A DNA stretch of 64,000 bases from Halocatena marina. Lineage in GTDB: Archaea; Halobacteriota; Halobacteria; Halobacteriales; Haloarculaceae. The notes below the pieces were generated by a model. The model saw only the letters and a program-made list of their open reading frames with translations, was not told where the DNA came from and did not search any database. Position 1 is the stretch's first letter; the number at the start of each line of letters is the position of its first letter. The DNA lies in NCBI RefSeq assembly GCF_023276375.1, contig NZ_JALLPK010000001.1, forward strand, positions 2,852,001-2,916,000, given 5' to 3'. This document shows positions 34,521 to 43,060 of this stretch, piece by piece. The position numbers and the translations under genes were made by a program.

Positions 34521-35416
34521 TAGGTATCCTCCTGATCGAAGGTGATACCGCGGTCGTGAACCGCGAGATAATAGAATTGTTTACTAAACGATTCTACACC
34601 GGCCATCACTTGCTGACTCGACTGGAATGTCGAGACCAATTCCCCGTCGTCAGCAAGTTCGATTCGCTTGATTCCGAGCGTGGCATCCTTAGCCGCTGTA
34701 TCTATCGGAGCCCCTGATAATTCGAGTTTCCCGACATTCTGTTGGCAGAGCGCCACCAATGCATGATCGAACCCACTACGTGGACATCGCGTTCGCTCAC
34801 ATACTTCTTCACGGAGACGGGGGATTGACAGGTACCGCTGCCGTAGACTAACTCCCGCAGTTTGCTCCAAGTCGTCGTATACACTGAGCAGTACGTAGGC
34901 GAAGTTGCTCGGAACATCGGCTTGTAGCGATAGATAGTAATTCCCGGTGAAGGCGTTGCGCTGAACGTGACCTAATCGCTCAGCCCAGTCGCCAAGAACT
35001 TCGATACTGGTCTGATTATACGAATAGGGTGTGTACTGCGAGTTCTCTTCAAGCCGTTCCAGTATTGACTCTAAGTCGGCTGGTTCTACCTCTGCTAGCA
35101 CGTCCAGAAAGGCACTGTAGTGGGGGCTTCTAGTCGTAAGGATGGTACTCACGTGAGCCCAGTCTTCATCCCGTATCGCCTCCAAGAAGGATCCACCGAT
35201 GCTGGTTGTGGAATAGAGCAGATCATCACCCTCCTCATCCTCCTGTAACAAACCGATTCGATTTGCCTCCAGGATAGCCTCACGAGCGCGACGGTATGTC
35301 ACGTCGAGTGCCTTTTCGATCTCTTCTGTTGATTTCTTTCCACTTTCACAGATATGCGTAAGTTCGACAAGTCGACTAAGAGTAACCGGACGGACGGTGG
35401 CACGTTCGTCGCTCAT
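34520..35416 (-). CDS. Winged-helix protein paired with the AAA ATPase
   Basis: 298 aa. An N-terminal winged helix is visible (KSTEEIEKALDVTYRRAREA, then ILEANRIGLLQ, about 29-59) with a beta wing (DDLLYSTTSIG). The rest is helical with no catalytic motif; the C-terminal ~35 residues (FSKQFYYLAVHDRGITFD) form strands. It overlaps the 344-aa transglycosylase gene by 4 bases and abuts the ATPase gene, so stoichiometric production is expected. It could recognise DNA for the modification complex. It parallels the 308-aa protein that precedes the 1043-aa ATPase in the other operon. Confidence 0.65.
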   Translation of the reverse strand: MSDERATVRPVTLSRLVELTHICESGKKSTEEIEKALDVTYRRAREAILEANRIGLLQEDEEGDDLLYSTTSIGGSFLEAIRDEDWAHVSTILTTRSPHYSAFLDVLAEVEPADLESILERLEENSQYTPYSYNQTSIEVLGDWAERLGHVQRNAFTGNYYLSLQADVPSNFAYVLLSVYDDLEQTAGVSLRQRYLSIPRLREEVCERTRCPRSGFDHALVALCQQNVGKLELSGAPIDTAAKDATLGIKRIELADDGELVSTFQSSQQVMAGVESFSKQFYYLAVHDRGITFDQEDT

Positions 35417-36447
35417 GCAAGTCCTCGAACTTGTTGCTTCGCGATTTTGTATGCTCGTTGAGTCACCTCGTTCCCCTGAAAGCGGAGATCAAGATAGTGC
35501 TCGACATCACGACCGGATTCTACGATATAGCGAAACCGACGAAGTTCAGTGGCGAGTGCCCAGAGGTTATGTTGTGTGAGAGCGTTGCGATCTTCTCTGA
35601 TATCATCTAGTTTCCGCTGACCACATACCGGGCAAGGACAAGGGAGCATATCCATGTCTTCAATATTCTGTAACTCTTCACCACCGAAGCCTGGTATGAG
35701 GTAGTTCCTGTTCCCAGCACTTCTGATGAATGCCGATGAGTCGAAGCTATCTACACCGAGATACAGTAACAGCGGTTGATATACGAGCCCACCTAAACCA
35801 TATACGTGTAAGTGTTTGTCTGTGGCCTGTCGAGCTGCGATAACTAATTTTGTGACTTTTTTATAGTCTGTTCGAATCGGGACTAGACTGCCGAGCGCAT
35901 ACCCATCGAATGTGCCGTGTTTCTCTAGGTACCGAATATTGTTACGGATAGTTTCTGGATCATACCCGTGAACACTCGCTAGAAGATGGGCATCGCAGTC
36001 ATGATGATCACTCGCCTCCAACGCAAATTGGATATTCTGATTGATCCGTCGTTGGTTTACTGTTGTGCGGTTTTCACGAGTGATCGGTATGTCGACTGTC
36101 CCGTAGATATCGGCTTTCAGTTGGTGCTGAGTCTCTAGCGTATCTGCCGGAGTGGTGTCCAGTTCTTCGCTGACGAAATCGAATCCACCACTATCTGCAA
36201 ACACTATAGTATTTTCTGGTACATCTAGCTCTTCTCGCAGGCTGACGCCGTTCATTAGTCGATTCCACATCGGTTTTCGATTCCGGATCGATCGAGCGTT
36301 GATCATCGCTGCTGAAAAATCTGGTATAGTGGTAACATATGATGGTGTATTATCACTCGATCGCTTGCCGATGTTCCGAACTGGAAAGAGAACAGGTGTC
36401 TGTAACTCTCCGTGGGGTAAATCAAGTTCTCGTCGTCTGTACAACAT
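35413..36447 (-). CDS. tRNA-guanine-transglycosylase-like enzyme, DpdA-like (short form)
   Basis: 344 aa, the size of a bare catalytic domain. All key TGT elements are present: DSGGF (85-89, general acid/base Asp), VYGLGG (216-220 region), GVDSFDSSAF (231-240, nucleophile Asp about 236), and the zinc site CPCPVC (270-275) with His about 293. Such enzymes exchange guanine for a 7-deazaguanine base; DpdA members act on DNA instead of tRNA. It lacks the PUA/ArcTGT C-terminal domains of archaeal tRNA TGT, and it lies in an operon divergent from preQ0 synthesis genes, which favours DNA as substrate. A longer homologue lies 122 bases upstream. Confidence 0.8.
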   Translation of the reverse strand: MLYRRRELDLPHGELQTPVLFPVRNIGKRSSDNTPSYVTTIPDFSAAMINARSIRNRKPMWNRLMNGVSLREELDVPENTIVFADSGGFDFVSEELDTTPADTLETQHQLKADIYGTVDIPITRENRTTVNQRRINQNIQFALEASDHHDCDAHLLASVHGYDPETIRNNIRYLEKHGTFDGYALGSLVPIRTDYKKVTKLVIAARQATDKHLHVYGLGGLVYQPLLLYLGVDSFDSSAFIRSAGNRNYLIPGFGGEELQNIEDMDMLPCPCPVCGQRKLDDIREDRNALTQHNLWALATELRRFRYIVESGRDVEHYLDLRFQGNEVTQRAYKIAKQQVRGLA

Positions 36448-36569
36448 AACTCACAATCGGATTGAATGTCCTATCATATATATGATTGAGATATTGGACA
36501 TTCTATAAATATGTAATTTAAAAGTTCCGGGACATCACTTAAATAACATATTCTATATTATAACTAAAT

Positions 36570-39473
36570 TTAATATTTCTCAAATGCTACTTGTGTCGGC
36601 TCTTCTTCGACATGACGGCAAAGCTGTTCTATTTTTTTAGGAGTCAGATCACCGGTATTGTTGAGATATCGTGCAAAATTCTGTAGGTATCTACCTTTCA
36701 AACCAATGACAATTGTGCTGTGTTCTTTGGCGTCCTCCGTTCGGGCAGGTACTGACACAATATTGTCGAACTGTTCATCGACAATCTCGCGATTAAACAC
36801 GACACCTATCCTGTTAGGAGGGATCTTTTGCACCATCTGATCAATGTCGATACTGGTGTAGTAGTCACTTCCCAGTGCGAAAAAGACAAGATCATAATCA
36901 TATTCAGACAACACCTTCTCGACGTCTTCCTTTATATTCAGGCGCGCAGATCGCTCTCGAATCTCATTGACCCTCATTGAGTTGAATGTAACTTCGTAAG
37001 GTGGGAGTGCCTCGTTTTCGGACACAAGACCGAAACCAGCACTAATGAAATATCTAGTTACATTATATCCCTCCGAGGAAAGCCGTCGCACTGCTTGCTT
37101 GATATATTTCTGTTGCCGACCCGTGTAGAGATCACGAGCGGCGATTTCAGGCACGTTCTTTTGATTCAGAAGCTCCTTTCTGCTGACTCCGTCTAACTCA
37201 TTTATGTCGAATACGGGAGCACTCTCCGGTGCTTCCTTCACTCCGGAACATTGGTCAATAACGAGAATATCAAGATCGTCGTCAACATCTATCTGTGGAG
37301 GGCACGGAAGGAAATCTGATCCCGCTGAGTAATCCTCACCGAAGTCGTGGAGAACAGTTTCCCGTAGATCTTTGGCACGTTCAAAACAACGTAGTTCACA
37401 ATCTGTATCTTCGACTGCTGTGCTTACGGTATCTTCAAGAACTCCGTTTGGTGTATGGACATAGAGACGTTGATACCGTCCAACTTGTTTTTTGAGATTC
37501 GCTGCCATCTCTTCCGGCCCAAGAGAGATTGTTGAAGGCGTTGCTTTCCACCATTCGAGTACTCCACCGGCATTGAGCATACCAATCTCTGCTACAGGTA
37601 AGTCATGGACATGGCGCCAAAAATCAGAATGTTTCTTACTCAGATACTCCTCGACGGAGCTATAGTTGTTCCCAGACGCTGTAGCTGGCGTTACGATCAG
37701 CGTTTTCGGGAGCTCTCGAGCAAATTCATCGTAGAAACGACGCGTGTTGTGGAATCCACGACGTCGATTTCGATCATTACCTCGGAATATACAAACTTCG
37801 ACACCGTTTTCAGTGCAAACGGGGCAGTCACATTTCTCCCACGGTCGACTCTTGAGGGTTTCCTGATATTCCTCTAATAGATCATCATCGCCAATCCATT
37901 CTGCGTAGTCACGAACGACGGTCCAGATCTCTTCATAAGAGGTTGATGCAGCCTCTTCACGGAGAATTTCTGTCATCCGAGGGAATGATTCGAACACTCG
38001 CTCGGCAGTCTCAAGGAGATCCTCATATTCGCTTACGTCGACTGGATCTTCGGGGTCGTCTTTACGAAGCAGTTTGATGAGTTTGTTCCGTAGGTTATCG
38101 CTGAAATTCGCCTGCAGTTCCTGCCCATATTCGAAATGGTCTCTGAAGATCGACTCAATTTCTCGTAGGCGCGAAGCATCGAACTGATCGTTGTGACGAT
38201 GTTCACGGAGATACTCTAGTGTCGCGGGCAGAACCGGTTCGGTCTGCTGGTGCCAATCCTCAAGAGCATCGACAATCGAACCCTCAGCGGCGTAGGCCCG
38301 TAGTGCTACTAATACCTCCCTACCGCGCAATGACTTCTCTATGCCCATGTCAAGGCCATCACGATACGAGGGATACCGAACCCGAATAGCATCGTATCGG
38401 TCGTTCTTATCGAGCCGGTAGTTCTTACCGCCAGTCCACGCAGAGCGTAACATACTCGCACTGTCGAAACTGGCCATGCCAGACCGGCCGACGGTCTCAA
38501 ATCCATCAGTCTTTGCGAAGCCAAAGACGTGTGAGTCGATACGAGTTTCGTACTCTCGCTCAAATGCCTTGACTGTCTTTCCGACACCTTTGACGATCTT
38601 CCGAACCTCGTGAATAGGACTGCCAGCAACTCCACCGATACCAAGGTAATCATACCCGATATTGAGAACGTCTTCGGTTGCCTCGATGTACGACTCAGGA
38701 GTCCACCCTTGAATGGCGACCATCAATCGGAATGGGTAGTCGCCACTCTCGTACAGATCATACATCTCTTGGGCGTTCTGCAGTGTTAGCTTGTATCGGA
38801 ACTCCTTGTCGTTCTCACGATAGACTGCCCGCGAATCACGTGCGAACTCTGTAAGTATAGTGTCGAGATCGCCTTGAAAGTCCTCAGCAGCAAATTGTTC
38901 GATCTCTTCCACCGTTCCATTTCGGATCGTTGGTTCGTATTTATCGATATAATCTGGCCATTCATCGGGCCATTCGTCAATCATCAGATCTACGGCATCC
39001 GAAATATGATCTGGGATGTCACTCTTTTTGAATTCTTCACCGAATGCACGCTCATCGAGATACAACCGCCCCTTGTCCTTACCAGATCCCAATACGAGGT
39101 GATCGATGGTAACACCAATTGTAACCTCAAGAGTCTCATAGAACTCGAGCATCTCCGCATTTCCATATGGAGGAAATGGGAGCGATTTGTAGCCCCACGC
39201 TCCACAGTCGCTAATCGTTGGGAGCCAATCGGGAATAGAAAGGACCGGATCGTCGTAGACACCGTGTTGAGCGAGTCGATTGGACTTTCTCTTCGATTCC
39301 TCTACTTGTTCACGAGAGATGAGAACGCCGTCGATAGGTGTCGTGTCCCGTTCAAAGATATCCCAAATGTAATCCAACTCACGCTCCTGACGGTTGAGAC
39401 TAGAGAGTTCGTCGTGCTTGAAGTCGTAGTGAGCATCAACTGCATCATCCCATTCAGGAACGTAGAACCTCAC
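36570..39473 (-). CDS. Long TGT-like protein with C-terminal DUF6884-like domain
   Basis: 967 aa. The N-terminal ~600 residues form a TGT-like domain with an internal insertion: SDCGAW (88-93, Asp 89), LGIGGVAGSP (277-286), SHVFGFAK, SGMASFDSAS (331-340, Asp 337), and a zinc site CDCPVC (548-553) with His 575. The C-terminal part has the signature of DUF6884/YaaA-like domains: DILVIDQCSGVK, ARDLYTGRQQKYIKQAV, ISAGFGLVSENEALPPYEV. Those domains accompany base-modifying enzymes. Together they suggest a DNA-directed 7-deazaguanine transglycosylase with a base- or DNA-handling domain. It is the first gene of the leftward operon, facing queD across a 133-base promoter region. Confidence 0.75.
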   Translation of the reverse strand: MRFYVPEWDDAVDAHYDFKHDELSSLNRQERELDYIWDIFERDTTPIDGVLISREQVEESKRKSNRLAQHGVYDDPVLSIPDWLPTISDCGAWGYKSLPFPPYGNAEMLEFYETLEVTIGVTIDHLVLGSGKDKGRLYLDERAFGEEFKKSDIPDHISDAVDLMIDEWPDEWPDYIDKYEPTIRNGTVEEIEQFAAEDFQGDLDTILTEFARDSRAVYRENDKEFRYKLTLQNAQEMYDLYESGDYPFRLMVAIQGWTPESYIEATEDVLNIGYDYLGIGGVAGSPIHEVRKIVKGVGKTVKAFEREYETRIDSHVFGFAKTDGFETVGRSGMASFDSASMLRSAWTGGKNYRLDKNDRYDAIRVRYPSYRDGLDMGIEKSLRGREVLVALRAYAAEGSIVDALEDWHQQTEPVLPATLEYLREHRHNDQFDASRLREIESIFRDHFEYGQELQANFSDNLRNKLIKLLRKDDPEDPVDVSEYEDLLETAERVFESFPRMTEILREEAASTSYEEIWTVVRDYAEWIGDDDLLEEYQETLKSRPWEKCDCPVCTENGVEVCIFRGNDRNRRRGFHNTRRFYDEFARELPKTLIVTPATASGNNYSSVEEYLSKKHSDFWRHVHDLPVAEIGMLNAGGVLEWWKATPSTISLGPEEMAANLKKQVGRYQRLYVHTPNGVLEDTVSTAVEDTDCELRCFERAKDLRETVLHDFGEDYSAGSDFLPCPPQIDVDDDLDILVIDQCSGVKEAPESAPVFDINELDGVSRKELLNQKNVPEIAARDLYTGRQQKYIKQAVRRLSSEGYNVTRYFISAGFGLVSENEALPPYEVTFNSMRVNEIRERSARLNIKEDVEKVLSEYDYDLVFFALGSDYYTSIDIDQMVQKIPPNRIGVVFNREIVDEQFDNIVSVPARTEDAKEHSTIVIGLKGRYLQNFARYLNNTGDLTPKKIEQLCRHVEEEPTQVAFEKY

Positions 39474-39606
39474 AGATCATATTCACCATCTTATGGTTAC
39501 TTGGTTCCGGCATATGAATGTCCCTTTCTCATTCCACTCGAAATGCTCTTGATGGCGATGGTACTCTATCGATAATACTTAGTGAATACCTGGAGACTCC
39601 AATAGT
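39474..39606. promoter_or_regulatory. Divergent promoter between the transglycosylase operon and the preQ0 operon
   Basis: 133 bases separating the start of the 967-aa gene (leftward) from queD (rightward). It is AT-rich, with TATA-like stretches near 39490 on the left-reading strand and around 39565-39582 on the right. The shared control region ties base synthesis to base insertion. Confidence 0.5.
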
Positions 39607-40062
39607 ATGTCTTTGAAACGGCGCTCCACAGATTCTCTCCAAAACGCTAGGGAACGGACTCTTGAGGTAGGGGCAGATCGACCAATCCGTATTAGTTCGG
39701 GTCATCGAATCCTCCATCACGATGGGAAGTGTAGCCGTCCACACGGTCACAATTACGAGATTTCGGTAAAAGTCACGGGTATACTTACCGACAAGGGCTG
39801 GATCGTTGATAAAGGAGATATTACTTCGATCATATCTAGGTGGGACCATCGATTCCTTCTTGAAGAAGGTGACCCTCTCATCAACGCTTTCGAACAAAGT
39901 GGTGATGGTGATAGTATCGTGGTCCTCGAACATCCCCCGACTGCAGAAGTGATGAGTGTACTTCTGGAGAAGCGGCTTTTAGATGAGCTACCTGATACTG
40001 TCTCCGAGGTCTCGGTTCAGGTACGCGAAACGTCTGAACTCTGCGCTGGAGCAACATACTGA
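39607..40062 (+). CDS. queD: 6-carboxy-5,6,7,8-tetrahydropterin synthase QueD
   Basis: 151 aa. QueD converts 7,8-dihydroneopterin triphosphate to 6-carboxytetrahydropterin, the second step of preQ0 synthesis. Visible motifs: zinc ligand His in SSGHRI and HGH in CSRPHGHNYE, with the catalytic Cys in GKCSRPHGH; the central DKGDITSIISRWDHRF with the catalytic Asp-His; and the terminal ETSEL Glu that binds the pterin. The N-terminus has ~28 extra residues before the conserved ISSGHR. It leads the operon queD-queE-folE-queC. Confidence 0.9.
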   Translation: MSLKRRSTDSLQNARERTLEVGADRPIRISSGHRILHHDGKCSRPHGHNYEISVKVTGILTDKGWIVDKGDITSIISRWDHRFLLEEGDPLINAFEQSGDGDSIVVLEHPPTAEVMSVLLEKRLLDELPDTVSEVSVQVRETSELCAGATY

Positions 40063-40063
40063 G

Positions 40064-40834
40064 ATGCCAGTTAACACCACTAGTACCGACTCTGAAGAGA
40101 TTGCTGAAGGAAAGACACTACCAATCAACGAGTTGTTCTATTCGCTGCAGGGAGAAGGCAAGCTCGCTGGCGTACCGAGCATCTTCGTTCGCACCAGCGG
40201 TTGTAACCTTCGGTGTTGGTTCTGCGATTCGTATCACACCTCATGGGAGCCGACACACGCACGAATGGTTCTTGACGATATCATCGAGGAAATTCGGACG
40301 TACGAGAAAGCCAAACACGTCGTTCTCACCGGTGGAGAGCCACTCATACACGATGAATCGGTCTCACTGCTAGAGCGATTGAACGAATTAGGATATCACA
40401 CAACGGTCGAAACGAACGGCACGATCTATCATGACGCACCAATCGACCTAGCGAGTATCAGTCCAAAACTATCGTCCAGTACTCCGACCCACGAGAAAGA
40501 TCCAAAGGGCGAGGGTGAGTGGGCTGAACGGCATGAAAAACAGCGCGTGGATATACACGTGCTGTCAGCATTGGTCGACGCCTACGAGTCACAACTCAAA
40601 TTTGTTGTAACGGGACCTGCGGATCTACAGGAAATTGAGCGGATTGTCAACCGGGTGCGGGACGCGGCGACGACAACTGTCTCAAATTCTGATGTGCTGT
40701 TGATGCCGGAAGGAGCCACTCAGGAGGAACTAGATGAACGACGCAACGAGGTTGCCGAACTCGCGATGCAGTACGGGTATCAATATACTCCTCGACTCCA
40801 TGTTGACCTCTGGAACGACGCTCCTGGCACGTAA
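40064..40834 (+). CDS. queE: 7-carboxy-7-deazaguanine synthase QueE
   Basis: 256 aa. A radical SAM enzyme that contracts 6-carboxytetrahydropterin to 7-carboxy-7-deazaguanine. The cluster motif CNLRCWFC is present (CX3CX2C), preceded by FYSLQGEGKLAGVPSIFVR, the QueE opening, and followed by LTGGEPL and TVETNGT. I choose the ATG at 40064, one base after the queD stop, because the frame upstream reads antisense-like residues. It acts after QueD and before QueC. A 41-residue segment (STPTHEKDPKGEGEWAERHE region) is a hydrophilic insertion, common in archaeal/bacterial long forms. Confidence 0.92.
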   Translation: MPVNTTSTDSEEIAEGKTLPINELFYSLQGEGKLAGVPSIFVRTSGCNLRCWFCDSYHTSWEPTHARMVLDDIIEEIRTYEKAKHVVLTGGEPLIHDESVSLLERLNELGYHTTVETNGTIYHDAPIDLASISPKLSSSTPTHEKDPKGEGEWAERHEKQRVDIHVLSALVDAYESQLKFVVTGPADLQEIERIVNRVRDAATTTVSNSDVLLMPEGATQEELDERRNEVAELAMQYGYQYTPRLHVDLWNDAPGT

Positions 40835-40835
40835 T

Positions 40836-41450
40836 ATGACGAGTAATCACTCCCGATTAACGGATAGAAACAATGACGCCGAAGAACGTATCGACTGGGA
40901 GAAAGCACAACGTGGTGTCCGACTGCTTCAAGGAGTAGTCGGACAAGATGCCGATAGCACTGGACTAACCGAGACGTGGCAACGCCGAGTGCCCGAAACA
41001 TTCGCGACGCTAACTGAAGGTGACTGTATCTCATCGAAGCCGACCATGCGGACGTTCGATGCCACATCGGATGACATCGTAGTCAAGACGGGGATTCCAG
41101 TGTATTCACTCTGTGAGCATCATTTACTGCCGTTTTTCGGTACGATTCACCTCGCGTATCGGCCGAACGGTCAGGTTGTTGGACTCTCAAAACTCACGCG
41201 GTACGTTCGCTGGCAATCACGCCGACTCACGATGCAGGAACAACTGACAACAGATATCGCGTCGGGGTTAGCGGAGGAACTTGATGCTGCAATGGTCCTT
41301 GTGGAGTTGAACGCAACTCATCTCTGTGAAGCCATGCGTGGCATCGAGACTAAAAGTATGACCACAACCAGAGCGACTATCGGTGAACCGACAGAAGAAG
41401 AACGCGAGCAGTTCCAGACTGCTGTTGTCCGTGGAGAGGGAGAACGATGA
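40836..41450 (+). CDS. folE: GTP cyclohydrolase I (FolE type)
   Basis: 204 aa. It converts GTP to 7,8-dihydroneopterin triphosphate, the entry step of preQ0 synthesis. The signature VYSLCEHHLLPFFGTIHLAY holds the zinc-binding Cys and His, NGQVVGLSKLTRYVRW is the second conserved block, and the third zinc ligand is in THLCEAMRG. It overlaps queC by 4 bases (ATGA). Many haloarchaea make this intermediate with the unrelated MptA/FolE2 enzyme, so a FolE-type gene inside this operon suggests acquisition along with the DNA-modification island. Confidence 0.92.
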   Translation: MTSNHSRLTDRNNDAEERIDWEKAQRGVRLLQGVVGQDADSTGLTETWQRRVPETFATLTEGDCISSKPTMRTFDATSDDIVVKTGIPVYSLCEHHLLPFFGTIHLAYRPNGQVVGLSKLTRYVRWQSRRLTMQEQLTTDIASGLAEELDAAMVLVELNATHLCEAMRGIETKSMTTTRATIGEPTEEEREQFQTAVVRGEGER

Positions 41451-42139
41451 ACGAAAAGCGCGCAGTTATCCTTGCCTCTGGGGGAATGGACAGTGCAACC
41501 GCTGCGGCAGTTGCACAAGATGAAGGCTACGAACTATATATGCTCCACACTTCCTACGGTCAACGGACAGAATCAAAGGAATACGAGTGTGCAAAAGCAC
41601 AGGCTAAACACTACGACGCTGCCGATTTTTTATACCTCACGACGGATCACCTCTCGAAGATCGGTGCATCCAGCCTGACCGACGAAAAGCTGGATGTGGC
41701 TGAAGCCGATCTTGAGAGTGACGAAATACCGAACTCGTATGTTCCCTTCCGGAATGCGAATCTGCTTTCGATGGCCGTTTCGTATGCCGAGGCTAATGAC
41801 TGTGACGCAGTGTTCATAGGTGCTCATTCTGAGGATTTCTCAGGATATCCGGATTGCAGGCCGCAGTTCTTCGACGCATTCCAGCAGGTTGTGAACGCTG
41901 GCACGAAAGACGAAACACAACTCAGTATCGAGGCGCCATTTGTCGAGTGGTCGAAGACAGATATCGTCGAATGCGGACTCGGACTAGATGTCCCATACGA
42001 GCTTACTTGGAGTTGTTATCGAAAGGAGGGACCTGCGTGTGGAACTTGTGACGCCTGTGCATTTCGGCTTCAGGCATTCCAGAACCTCAGCGAGCAGGAT
42101 TCGATTGGGTACGTCGAGTGCCCCGATTACACTGAATAA
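41447..42139 (+). CDS. queC: 7-cyano-7-deazaguanine synthase QueC
   Basis: 230 aa. QueC converts 7-carboxy-7-deazaguanine and ammonia to preQ0 with ATP. The PP-loop SGGMDSATAA is at residues 11-20, followed by the typical YVPFRNANLLSMAVSYAEA block, IGAHSEDFSGYPDCRPQF, and the C-terminal zinc site SCYR...ACGTCDACAFR. This is the last gene of the operon. It is a stand-alone QueC without a GAT domain, so preQ0 itself, and not an amidine, is the expected product. Confidence 0.93.
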   Translation: MNEKRAVILASGGMDSATAAAVAQDEGYELYMLHTSYGQRTESKEYECAKAQAKHYDAADFLYLTTDHLSKIGASSLTDEKLDVAEADLESDEIPNSYVPFRNANLLSMAVSYAEANDCDAVFIGAHSEDFSGYPDCRPQFFDAFQQVVNAGTKDETQLSIEAPFVEWSKTDIVECGLGLDVPYELTWSCYRKEGPACGTCDACAFRLQAFQNLSEQDSIGYVECPDYTE

Positions 42140-42206
42140 ATGACCGTCTCATCGAAGGGAGCGGTCTGGAATTGAACACATACGCTGTCAGACACTCAGA
42201 GCGACC

Positions 42207-42240
42207 CGACGACGGCGGAGTCGTCGCGGGATCGATCCCG
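42207..42240. terminator. Two adjacent hairpins between convergent genes
   Basis: CGACGAC (42207-42213) pairs with GTCGTCG (42220-42226), immediately followed by the perfect palindrome CGGGATCGATCCCG (42227-42240). They lie between queC (ends 42139) and the leftward VOC gene (ends 42252). A bidirectional termination or processing element is the simplest reading. Confidence 0.5.
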
Positions 42241-42251
42241 CAGCGGCGTTC

Positions 42252-42581
42252 CTACATCGACTCGGTGAGAAACACGATGTCTCCGACGCCGAGTTTCTGG
42301 TGGATGCTGTGGACTACCTGACTGCCCTCGCGCGGCGAGAGTTGCTCGACAGTCATCTCATGGTTCTTGGTTGATAAATCCAGATGGATCGGGAGGTCTC
42401 GTTCCGTTCCTTTCGGTTGTTCTTTAAATAATAGATCTGGTCCCTCTCCTGGTCGGTCGACGATTTCCGAATCAAGCGAGGCAGAGAGGTCCCTTCGTTC
42501 ACCACCAAGGGCTGCCGACCAGAACTCAGCCAGTCGAGCTGCATCAGTACAAGCAAAGGTAATATATTCTACCCTTCCCAT
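42252..42581 (-). CDS. VOC-family protein
   Basis: 109 aa. The opening VEYITFACTDAARLAEFWSAAL and the PGEGPDLLFKEQPKGTERD segment with LPIHLDLS match the glyoxalase-like VOC family that often shows a KxxK-rich loop and a His in the IHLDL strand. Function is not evident. It is shorter than two-module VOC enzymes (usually 120-130 aa); the C-terminal strands are less typical, so the end may be altered. Convergent with queC. Confidence 0.7.
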   Translation of the reverse strand: MGRVEYITFACTDAARLAEFWSAALGGERRDLSASLDSEIVDRPGEGPDLLFKEQPKGTERDLPIHLDLSTKNHEMTVEQLSPREGSQVVHSIHQKLGVGDIVFLTESM

Positions 42582-43060
42582 GCACGCTGGTTATTCACAA
42601 CGTTGAAAAGAGCTACTGGTGTCGGAAAGTGCCGCCATATCTGTCAATAGGATATCGTCCTCACAAGTTGAATGTGACTAAGAGAGGTAACTAAACAACG
42701 AGACGATTAACGGTGCTATCAAACAGAAGTTCAGTGCGGTCATGCATCTAGTGGAAGCAGTTCCGTGAGTTCGTACTCAAAGTGTGCGCCCACGACACCG
42801 GACGAACTCTCGCTGTCTTGAACGAGGAGTCGCGAAATTCTGTGCTTCTAAGAACGACCGGTTGCTGGATATAGAGCGTGTAGTCAGCAATTTCCAAAAA
42901 CATTCCGTTGTTGATATTCTTGTCAGACGTTCACGGTTTCACTTTCACTCCATCTGGCGAGTATTGACTCCTACCCTCCTCGTACGTGAGCACGGTACTT
43001 CCCATGCAGTCGCCGCTCGAAATCAATACCTCAGAGCAGTATTAGCTCCGTAATCGAGAT
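42582..43060. other. Intergenic, no supported gene
   Basis: About 480 bases. The rightward frame at 42784-43053 is basic and unlike haloarchaeal protein, and I see no family in it or in the reverse frames. It may include decayed sequence. The start of the following gene (GTG at 43061) is close to the end of a tract containing short stop-rich frames, and the promoter of that gene must lie here. Confidence 0.35.

Noticed and set aside
35413..36447. Treating the 344-aa protein as the housekeeping archaeosine tRNA transglycosylase
   Set aside because: It lacks the PUA and C-terminal domains of ArcTGT and sits in a divergent operon with defence-type ATPase genes; tRNA use cannot be excluded from sequence alone.
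42784..43053. 89-codon rightward open frame
   Set aside because: Basic, low-acidic composition unlike haloarchaeal proteins and no start context.
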